Shown here piece by piece: positions 1 to 7,850 of a stretch of 57,977 nucleotides of DNA (position 1 is the first letter of the stretch; every line of letters starts with the position of its first letter). The translations under genes and the position numbers were made by a program. Location of the stretch: contig JAJDCW010000020.1 of NCBI GenBank assembly GCA_029260635.1, forward strand, positions 1 to 57,977. Reading direction: 5' to 3'. The DNA is from Phycisphaeraceae bacterium. Its GTDB lineage: Bacteria; Planctomycetota; Phycisphaerae; Phycisphaerales; Phycisphaeraceae. A model generated the notes under the pieces. The model did no database searches, had not been told where the DNA came from, and saw nothing but the letters and a program-made list of their open reading frames with translations.

Positions 1-18
1 GGCGGCGGGACGGTCGAG

Positions 19-1035
19 ATGATCGGTGCCAACGCACGCATCCTCGACGAGGGCGGGGCGGTGTTAGGCCACCTGACCAACAACGACCACCTGATCCACG
101 GCCGAGGATCCATCGGCGTCAACCGCACACAGATCACCAACGGCGGTATGATCGTCTCCGACATCGCCTTGGCGACTATGACGATCGACGTCGATCCCCG
201 CGGGCTTATTAACACCGGCACACTCCGCGCCGAAAATACCGCCACCCTGCATATCGTCGATGCCTTCGCCAACGACGGCGATATCGTCGCCACCATGGGC
301 AGCACCGTCCGTATCGACGGCACGCTGACCAATAACGCCGGAGGCACCCTCTCGGGCAACGGCGTATTCCAGATGGGCAACACCGGTCTCGTTGATATCC
401 AGAACGACGGCGCGATCGCCCCCGGCGCTTCGCCCGGCAAGCTGGTCATCGATGCCGGCACGATCACCTTCGGGGCCACCGGCTCGCTGGAAGTCGAGCT
501 CGGCGGGCTGACAGCCGGCACCGACTACGACCGTATCGATGTCTTCGGCGATGTCGTTATCGACGGCACACTCGACGCCTCGATCTTCGGCGGCTACGTC
601 CCGGTTGTCGGCGATACGTTTGATGTGCTGGTCGCGGACGGTTCGGTCTCCGGCTCGTTCAGCTCGGTCAACCTGCCCGCAGGGCCCGGTGCCGGCTTCG
701 GCGTCTTCGTGGGATCGAACTTCGTCCGCGTTACCGTCGGGCTGATCCAGGGCGACCTGAACTTCGACGGGTTCGTCGGCATCTCCGATCTCAACATCGT
801 CCTGGCTAACTGGAACCTCAACGTTGTTGCGGGCGACCCATCTATGGGCGATCCGTCCGGCGACGGGTTCGTCGGCATCGACGACCTCAACCAGGTCCTG
901 GCGAACTGGAACGGCGGGACACCCTTCCCCTCGGCCCCGACTCCGCCGGTCGTCAGCGCCACGGTCCCCGAGCCCGCGACGGCGGGACTGATGATGCTGG
1001 GCCTGGCCTGCGTCACAGCCCGTCGGCGACGCTGA
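19..1035 (+). CDS. PEP-CTERM sorting-domain protein with two dockerin-like repeats; probably the C-terminal part of a longer protein (5' end may lie outside the window)
   Basis: C-terminus VPEPATAGLMMLGLACVTARRRR; repeats GDLNFDGFVGISDLNIVLANWN and GDPSGDGFVGIDDLNQVLANWN; autotransporter-like beta-repeat text upstream. Confidence 0.85.
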   Translation: MIGANARILDEGGAVLGHLTNNDHLIHGRGSIGVNRTQITNGGMIVSDIALATMTIDVDPRGLINTGTLRAENTATLHIVDAFANDGDIVATMGSTVRIDGTLTNNAGGTLSGNGVFQMGNTGLVDIQNDGAIAPGASPGKLVIDAGTITFGATGSLEVELGGLTAGTDYDRIDVFGDVVIDGTLDASIFGGYVPVVGDTFDVLVADGSVSGSFSSVNLPAGPGAGFGVFVGSNFVRVTVGLIQGDLNFDGFVGISDLNIVLANWNLNVVAGDPSMGDPSGDGFVGIDDLNQVLANWNGGTPFPSAPTPPVVSATVPEPATAGLMMLGLACVTARRRR

Positions 1036-1072
1036 TAGAGCTTGACTGCACACCAACTTGCAAACCCTGCCG

Positions 1073-1106
1073 CCGGGCCTCTGATGCATTCAGAGGCCCG
1101 GTTTTT
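1073..1106 (+). terminator. Rho-independent terminator
   Basis: 12-bp perfect stem CCGGGCCTCTGA/TCAGAGGCCCGG with 5-nt loop followed by TTTTT. Confidence 0.85.
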
Positions 1107-1192
1107 ACACAGGTCGGGGGTTTTGGCGCGGACTTTGAGCGATAGCCGATATCCATCAAAGCGAAACCTGATATCGGGAGTGCTGTACGTTT

Positions 1193-2089
1193 ATGGGATG
1201 GTTTTTAAGCAGTAAGAAAAAGAAGAAGCCTCGCCGACGTGCGAGTCTGGAGGAGCCCAGGCCCTGGGACCCCAAGCGGACGCTTGCGGGGCTGAAGATG
1301 CTGGGCGTCTTCGCGTTGGCGGTCGGGCTGGTGATCGGTTGGCGTTACTCCGAGCGATACCTGCTGGACTACGCCAAGGAGCGTCAGAGCACGCCGATCA
1401 CGGCGGACATGATCGAGTTGATCAATGCGCCCGCGTGGATGAGTGAGAACATCCGCGTGCAGGTCCGCGACACCGCGGCGGAAAATATCGCGGCCGACCC
1501 GATGGACGGCAAGAGCCTGCGTCAGACGGCCGAAGTGCTGCGCAACGATCCGTGGGTGAAAGATGTGATCCAGGTCGCGCGGCGTTCCGGCGGACGGGTC
1601 CTGGTGTATGCGAACTACCGTCAGCCCGTCGCGGTTGTGCAGGGCTTCGATGGCTACCGGCTGATCGATGCCGAGGGCGTCTGCCTGCCGGGCGTGTACC
1701 CCCAGCCGCAGGTCGATGCGATGGGCCTGGTGATCGTGACCGGCGTGGCATCGGCACCGCCTGCCGTTCCCGGCGAGGTCTGGCCGGGTGTCGATGTGCA
1801 AGCCGGTCTGTCGCTGGTGAAGCTGCTCGCGCATGAGCCTTACATGGACAAGATCCATTCGTTCGACGTCGGACACCGCGACGAGCGGGGCCGGCTGCGT
1901 TTGGTATTGCATACCGCCGACGGCACGGTGCGCTGGGGCCTGCCCCCGGGTCAGGAAAACGCCATCGAGCCGGAAGCACAGATAAAACTCGGCTGGCTAC
2001 GCCAACTCGCCCAACGCGACGCCGCCCTGAGTTCCGGCGGCCGGATCATCGACATCTACGGGCCGGCGCCGGCGATACGGCAGCCGTAG
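1193..2089 (+). CDS. FtsQ/POTRA-like cell-division-type membrane protein
   Basis: Basic cytoplasmic N-terminus, single TM, then a domain resembling FtsQ ('LRNDPWVKDVIQVARRSGGRVLVYANYRQPVAVVQ... LIDAEGVCLP'). Confidence 0.55.
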   Translation: MGWFLSSKKKKKPRRRASLEEPRPWDPKRTLAGLKMLGVFALAVGLVIGWRYSERYLLDYAKERQSTPITADMIELINAPAWMSENIRVQVRDTAAENIAADPMDGKSLRQTAEVLRNDPWVKDVIQVARRSGGRVLVYANYRQPVAVVQGFDGYRLIDAEGVCLPGVYPQPQVDAMGLVIVTGVASAPPAVPGEVWPGVDVQAGLSLVKLLAHEPYMDKIHSFDVGHRDERGRLRLVLHTADGTVRWGLPPGQENAIEPEAQIKLGWLRQLAQRDAALSSGGRIIDIYGPAPAIRQP

Positions 2090-2245
2090 TTTTTTACGAA
2101 CCCTGGCACGCCCAATAACGTCTAAAAACAGGATGCATAGCCGGTCGGCATTGGTGTCGGCCGGTGTTATATTTGAGGGCAGAAACTGTTTGAAACCCAA
2201 TCAGGTATCCGACACCTTTTCTTCCCCAAATAATTATTACTATAA

Positions 2246-2632
2246 ATGAATCGCATGGTAAGAAATCCCACAATTAAAGGTGACATACGCGCGGCAGCAT
2301 TGCTAATATTTAGCGCAATATTTGTTGCGGTGATATTTATAATTCTCCACAATCTTAATCAGCCGCCAACGATGCAAATCGCCACGAAAATCTTACACAA
2401 TAGACTCAACAGCTATGCACTAGCAGAGGGCCTCGATTCCAACCATTTTCATATTCAGACAGTTAAACAAAATGCTTCTAGTGTTACTTATAATATTTTG
2501 TACCCGGGACCCTCTCGCCACCTCTTAGTAGTTGAGGTGGGCAGGTCACGCGTTGTAGAATTTCATCGAATGATAGAAGGTGGGAGGAAAGAAACGGAGT
2601 CAGATCTGCTCGGTAGAAAGCCTCACAATTGA
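2246..2632 (+). CDS. Hypothetical single-TM protein
   Basis: ORF with N-terminal hydrophobic helix, AT-rich relative to neighbours. Confidence 0.4.
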   Translation: MNRMVRNPTIKGDIRAAALLIFSAIFVAVIFIILHNLNQPPTMQIATKILHNRLNSYALAEGLDSNHFHIQTVKQNASSVTYNILYPGPSRHLLVVEVGRSRVVEFHRMIEGGRKETESDLLGRKPHN

Positions 2633-2716
2633 TGCCTGGGGTAAAAAGGGGCGGTGGGTGAAATAATTGGGCGATCCGGTGCATCGTAGGCGGCGTAGGT
2701 ATAAACTGACCCAGCC

Positions 2717-3658
2717 ATGAGTGAAACGAATCCCCGCGACGACCGCCTGATGCCTGCACCCGGCCCGACTGATTTGTCGGCGGCTGTGCCCGTGGTGTCG
2801 GTGGGTTCGGGGACGTCGGCGGTTAAGGGCGCGGTCAAGAAAAGATCCTCCGGTGGCGTGTTCGATCCTTTTGGGTTGCGGGCGTTGATCATTACGTGGT
2901 GTTTGTGGCTGCTGGTGTCCTGGTCGATCACCTTGGCGATCAGCGCGACGGTGCATGCGGTGCGGTGGGTGGTGTTCTCGGCGGTGTTCGGGTTGATGGC
3001 GGTGTGGCCGGCGTTGAGGCTGAGTCAGCAGTTGCCCAGCCGGTTCCACGCGAACAACGCGTATACGACACAGGGGATTGATTTTGGCACGGCCACGTTC
3101 CGGACACGACTGTTGGCGACGATGATGGACTGGCTCTGCTTGTTGCTGGTGTTTCAGGTCGTGGTCTGGCCTTTGATGCTGGTCGGGCGGTGGTCGGTGC
3201 AGCAGACGTTGTGGCTGGACCTGGCGGTGCTGTCCTGGTCGTTGCTGACGGCGGTGCTGATCGGGCTGGGGAGGCTGGCACCGCTTGCGTGGCTGCGTGT
3301 GGTGGCGATGGTGCTGTGCGTACTTTTATTGATCGGCGAGCCGCTCTGGATGGCGGTCGGGGGCACGGGGTTTGGGCTGGTGACGGAAGGCACGCCGGGC
3401 CGGCTGGCGAATACGCACTGGCAGATGCGGATCAGCCCGCTTCAGACGCTCTGGGAGCTGACCACGACCGAGCAGCCTTACGACCCCACCGGCTGGCGGC
3501 CGACGATCCTCAGTACGGCGGCGGCGGCGGGGCTAGGCCTGGTCGTGTTGATCGTGATGGCCATCGCGGGCGGCCCCACCCCCGGCCCCACCCCCGGATC
3601 GACCCCCGGACCTCCCCCCGGCCCCGACCCCACCGCTGACCCCACGCCCGGCGGATAG
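2717..3658 (+). CDS. Hypothetical multi-TM membrane protein with Pro/Gly-rich C-terminal tail
   Basis: Several hydrophobic helices; tail GPTPGPTPGSTPGPPPGPDPTADPTPGG. Confidence 0.6.
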   Translation: MSETNPRDDRLMPAPGPTDLSAAVPVVSVGSGTSAVKGAVKKRSSGGVFDPFGLRALIITWCLWLLVSWSITLAISATVHAVRWVVFSAVFGLMAVWPALRLSQQLPSRFHANNAYTTQGIDFGTATFRTRLLATMMDWLCLLLVFQVVVWPLMLVGRWSVQQTLWLDLAVLSWSLLTAVLIGLGRLAPLAWLRVVAMVLCVLLLIGEPLWMAVGGTGFGLVTEGTPGRLANTHWQMRISPLQTLWELTTTEQPYDPTGWRPTILSTAAAAGLGLVVLIVMAIAGGPTPGPTPGSTPGPPPGPDPTADPTPGG

Positions 3659-3787
3659 GTATTCTGGACAACCCGGGCCGGTATTTCTGGGAGGGCCTGA
3701 GTCTGATAGGATTGTTCCCTGCGGGTGCCGCTTTTGATAGGCAACCGCCTCACAATGATGACCGATAGCGTTTGATGGAGCACGACG

Positions 3788-4255
3788 ATGGAGTTCGTAA
3801 CTAAAGAAGAAAAAGACAAGCTCGAAGCCCGCCTGGCGGCACTGGTCGCTAACCGGCCGGTGATTGCCGAACGCATCGCCGAGGCCCGGGCTCAGGGCGA
3901 CCTCAAGGAAAACGCGGATTACCACGCCGCCCGTGATGACCAGGGCCTGGAGGAGGCCGAGATCCGTCGGCTTGAAAAGCGGATCAAGGATGCCCAGGTG
4001 GCCGATAATATCGAGGTGCCCGAGGACATGGTGTTTCTGGGCGCGGTTGTCCGGCTCAAGGACCTGGACGACGACACCGACGATGTTTACAAGCTGGTCG
4101 GCGAGGCCACCGGCGGCTTCGATGCCGACGAGATCGAGGTCACGACCCAGAGCCCGATGGGAGAGTCGCTGATGAAGGCCCGGGTCGGTGAAACCATCCG
4201 CGTGGACCTGCCACGGGGTCCCAAACGCTTCGAGATCCTTGAAATCGTGTCCTGA
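3788..4255 (+). CDS. greA: Transcription elongation factor GreA
   Basis: EARAQGDLKENADYHAARDDQGLEEAEIRRLEKRIKDA coiled coil plus C-terminal FKBP-like domain. Confidence 0.93.
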   Translation: MEFVTKEEKDKLEARLAALVANRPVIAERIAEARAQGDLKENADYHAARDDQGLEEAEIRRLEKRIKDAQVADNIEVPEDMVFLGAVVRLKDLDDDTDDVYKLVGEATGGFDADEIEVTTQSPMGESLMKARVGETIRVDLPRGPKRFEILEIVS

Positions 4256-4337
4256 GAGCGGTTTGGCTCGTTTTACGACCCCCGACCGGATACAATAGTG
4301 TCGGATCACGACATCCAACCAGCGGGGCCAACCAACC

Positions 4338-6020
4338 ATGAATACGAAACCCACGATGACACCTACCCAGTCCTTGATCGCCGCCGGCCTGATGGCCTGT
4401 CTTATGACGGTTCCCAGCACGTCGGCTCAGACCCGTGTTGGAAGTGACGGCCGGGCCCTGGACGCCAATCAGCAGGTCGGCTCCGCGGGCGTGAACCCCG
4501 ACGATGGCCGGCTGGATTTCAGCCGACGCAACGACATCGTCACCGGGAACGTCGGCGGCGGACGGGGCTTCCAGGACACGGTCGGCTACGGCGCGGTCGG
4601 CGAGTTCCAGGACAACCTCGGCAGCGACAACCTCTTTAACTTCCGCGCGGGCAGCCTGTCGTCCAGCCCCAGCTATTTCAACGCCGCCAGCGTCGGGGGC
4701 GTCGGGTATCAGAACAACGTCAGCGTCTACCGTTCGTTCACCAGCCGCGCGGCCCTGCCGCAGTCGCCGGGTCTGATCGCGCCCAACGGTGGCGGGTTCA
4801 CACTGACACCGGATAACTCCCTGAACACAATCAACAGCGGGTCGGTCTCCACCTACCGGGCCGTGGGCAACCTCACGCCGGGGCTCGCGCTCCAGGCGTT
4901 CAGCAGTTCGCCCGCGCTGGGTCTGCGGGGCAACACCGTCACCAGTGAAGCGATCAGCCGGACCCTTCAGGAAGCCGCCGACGAGGCCAACACGTTTGAA
5001 ACCGAAAACGACAACAACATGGTCCAGCCCTCGATCTATGGCACGGACCTGTTCGATCCTTTCGGCAAGCCCAAGCAGGATGAAGAGGGGCAGTCGATGC
5101 TTCGCCCGGGCCAGATCCCGCCGACGCTGATGATCGGCCAGCAGCTGCAAGACATCACCAACCCCAACGTCAATGCCGCGCAGGCCTACGGCGGGACGCG
5201 CAATAACCAGGTCCTTAACAATCTCTTCAGCCGGGTCAAAGACACCGACTCGCAGGCGGATCAGGGCAACACGTACCTCAATCTCCTGCGCGATATCCAG
5301 AATGACCGGGTCAATAACACCGAGACCGACCCCTGGGACAGCACGCTCGAAGCACCGACCTCCCAGCAGCTCACCGAGGCCGAACGCGCGTACGATGAGA
5401 TCATGAAGGACCTGTACGGCGAAGACTATGCGACCCGTCGCCCCGAAACCAACACGGACGGCACCGGCGACGAATCGGGCGAAGATGTGCAGGGCGTGGT
5501 CGATCAATTGAATTACAGCCTGCCACGGATCGAGACACTCGCATCCAGCAAGCAGGACCGGATCGCCCGGCTGACACGAGAGGCCGAGACCGCTTTGGCG
5601 GATGGCAAATACCTCTCGGCTGAGAGCCGGTACCGGCAGATTTTACTGGATGTGAAAAACGACCCGATGCCGCAGATCGGCCTGGTCCACGCCCAGCTCG
5701 GCGCGGGGATGTTCCGTTCGGCGGGTATGAACCTGCGTTCCGTTTTCAGCCAGCACCCGGAATTGATCGCGGCTCGCTACGACGCCAAGCTGCTCCCGCC
5801 GGAGTCCAGGCTCCAGTGGGTCCAGCAAGAGATCCAGGCGGCGATCAGTCAGAACGAGGGTGGCAAGGACGCGCCACTGCTGCTCGCCTACATGGGCTAT
5901 CAGGCCGACTCTCGGCAGGTCGTCCGTTATGGCCTGGCTCTGGCGCAGTCCAAGTCGCCACGCGATCCGCTGTTGTCAGTCCTCCGTGAGATCTGGCTGG
6001 ACGAGTCTGATGGGAAATAA
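4338..6020 (+). CDS. Secreted protein with C-terminal TPR-like region
   Basis: Signal peptide (LMACLMTVPSTSAQT); C-terminal 'AETALADGKYLSAESRYRQILLDVKNDPMPQIGLVHAQLGAG'. Confidence 0.6.
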   Translation: MNTKPTMTPTQSLIAAGLMACLMTVPSTSAQTRVGSDGRALDANQQVGSAGVNPDDGRLDFSRRNDIVTGNVGGGRGFQDTVGYGAVGEFQDNLGSDNLFNFRAGSLSSSPSYFNAASVGGVGYQNNVSVYRSFTSRAALPQSPGLIAPNGGGFTLTPDNSLNTINSGSVSTYRAVGNLTPGLALQAFSSSPALGLRGNTVTSEAISRTLQEAADEANTFETENDNNMVQPSIYGTDLFDPFGKPKQDEEGQSMLRPGQIPPTLMIGQQLQDITNPNVNAAQAYGGTRNNQVLNNLFSRVKDTDSQADQGNTYLNLLRDIQNDRVNNTETDPWDSTLEAPTSQQLTEAERAYDEIMKDLYGEDYATRRPETNTDGTGDESGEDVQGVVDQLNYSLPRIETLASSKQDRIARLTREAETALADGKYLSAESRYRQILLDVKNDPMPQIGLVHAQLGAGMFRSAGMNLRSVFSQHPELIAARYDAKLLPPESRLQWVQQEIQAAISQNEGGKDAPLLLAYMGYQADSRQVVRYGLALAQSKSPRDPLLSVLREIWLDESDGK

Positions 6021-6026
6021 CCCAGC

Positions 6027-7832
6027 GTGACCATGACCGAAAACACGCCAACGGGCTCCTTCCCGGGGACCCACGACGACACGCCTGTCTTTACCCAGCA
6101 CACCAGCCGGCCCGGCGACCGCCTGCCGTCCGCGCCCAGGCTGTCGCTCACACAGTTCATCGACCTGGACACGCTCCAGGAGATCCAGGACAGCTTCACC
6201 GCCGTCACCGGACTGATCGCCAGCATCCACGACCCCGATGGCAATCAGATCACCACACCGACGGATTCAAAAAAACGTAAGGCCTCTGACCAGGTGCTCG
6301 ATCAGTTGATCGCCACAGATGACGACGTGGGCCAATTCAGCGCGCCGATCGCCGTCGAGGGTCAGATACTGGGTTCGATCGCCCTGAACCCGAACGCGTC
6401 CGCTTCGGCTTTATCGGGGCAGGACCAGTTGAAGAAGGCCGTGATTGCGCTGGGCGTCCCCGAGGCACAGGCCGATGAGATGATCCGCGCCGCGGAGTTA
6501 CATTGCGGCCCCAACAAAGCCGCCGGCATCCAGTTCCTTTACGTGATGGCGAACAGCATCGCCCGGCTGTGTTTCGATGAGTACCACACGCGCCAGCGCG
6601 TCCAGGAACTCACCGCGCTGTACGAGATGAGCAAAGCGCTCTCCGCCGAACGCGACCTCCAGCAGATTCTTGACACCGCGACGCACGCCATCGCCGACGT
6701 GATGCAGGCCAAAGCCGTCGCCATCCGGCTGACCAAGGAAGACGACCCGCAGCAACTGGAGCCGCGCGCGATCTACAACCTCTCGCAGGCGTACCTGGAT
6801 ACCGGTGCGATCAACGTCGACGACTCGGACATGCTCCGCGAAGCGATGACCGGCAGGCCCGTGTACATCCCGGACATGGCCACGGACCCGCGTGTGATCT
6901 TCCCCGGCGACGCCAAGGCCGAGGGGCTCGCATCGATGTTCTGCATCGGGATCATGTATCAGGCCAAGGCGATCGGGACGATCCACCTGTTTTCCCCCGA
7001 GCCGCGCACGTTCAGCCCGTTCGAGGTCCGTCTGGTGACCGCGATTGCGCAGATGCTGGGCACGGCGATCCAGAACGCGCGCCTGGACAGTCAGCGCATG
7101 AAGAGCCGGCGCGTCCTTCGGCAGCTGCACCTGGCGGCCAACGTCCAACGCCGCATGCTGCCCGGCGAGATGCCCAGGCTCCCGCCGTACGACCTCGCCG
7201 CACGCTACGTCCCCAGTTTTGAACTCGGCGGCGACTTCTACGACGTCATCAAGCTCGACGGGCATCTGGGGATCGCCATCGGCGACGTCGTCGGGAAGGG
7301 CATCGCCGCAAGCCTGCTGATGGCGAGCGTCCGCGCCAGCCTCCGCGCTTACGCGCAGGACGTCTACGACCTGGACGAGATTATCTCCCGGGTAAATAAC
7401 GCTCTGTGTCGGGACACGCTGGACAACGAGTTCGCCACGCTGTGGTACGGCGTCTTCGATCCCAGCACGCACCGGCTCACCTACTGCAACGCCGGCCACG
7501 ATCCGCCGATGCTGCTGCGCAATGACAAGATACAAACACTCGCCACCGGTGGGATGATCGTCGGCGTTGAACGCGACGTGGAATACGAGAAGGGCCTATT
7601 CGATATGGTCCCGGGCGATAAGCTGCTGATGTACACCGACGGCCTGGTCGATTCATTCAACGACGCCGGCGAAAAGTTTGGACGCAAACGTATCCATGAG
7701 GCGATGCGGGAGTGCGCCGACAAATCCGCGGCCGATACGATCAACCACATCCTCTGGCAGGTGCGCCGCTTCACCGGACCCCGGCAGGGCGTCGATGACA
7801 CCACGCTTGTGGTCGTCAACGTAGAGCGGTAG
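6027..7832 (+). CDS. PocR-like/GAF/SpoIIE-type PP2C serine phosphatase
   Basis: GAF region followed by 'NVQRRMLPGEMPRLPPYDLAARYVPSFELGGDFYDVIKLDGHLGIAIGDVVGKGIAASLLMA' and 'DKLLMYTDGLVDSFN'. Confidence 0.88.
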   Translation: MTMTENTPTGSFPGTHDDTPVFTQHTSRPGDRLPSAPRLSLTQFIDLDTLQEIQDSFTAVTGLIASIHDPDGNQITTPTDSKKRKASDQVLDQLIATDDDVGQFSAPIAVEGQILGSIALNPNASASALSGQDQLKKAVIALGVPEAQADEMIRAAELHCGPNKAAGIQFLYVMANSIARLCFDEYHTRQRVQELTALYEMSKALSAERDLQQILDTATHAIADVMQAKAVAIRLTKEDDPQQLEPRAIYNLSQAYLDTGAINVDDSDMLREAMTGRPVYIPDMATDPRVIFPGDAKAEGLASMFCIGIMYQAKAIGTIHLFSPEPRTFSPFEVRLVTAIAQMLGTAIQNARLDSQRMKSRRVLRQLHLAANVQRRMLPGEMPRLPPYDLAARYVPSFELGGDFYDVIKLDGHLGIAIGDVVGKGIAASLLMASVRASLRAYAQDVYDLDEIISRVNNALCRDTLDNEFATLWYGVFDPSTHRLTYCNAGHDPPMLLRNDKIQTLATGGMIVGVERDVEYEKGLFDMVPGDKLLMYTDGLVDSFNDAGEKFGRKRIHEAMRECADKSAADTINHILWQVRRFTGPRQGVDDTTLVVVNVER

Positions 7833-7850
7833 TGATTCCACCCGTCGGGC

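Noticed and set aside
4140-5507. 455-aa minus-strand ORF opposite the TPR protein and greA end
   Set aside because: Antisense shadow in GC-rich DNA; no RBS or domain, overlaps two supported plus-strand genes.
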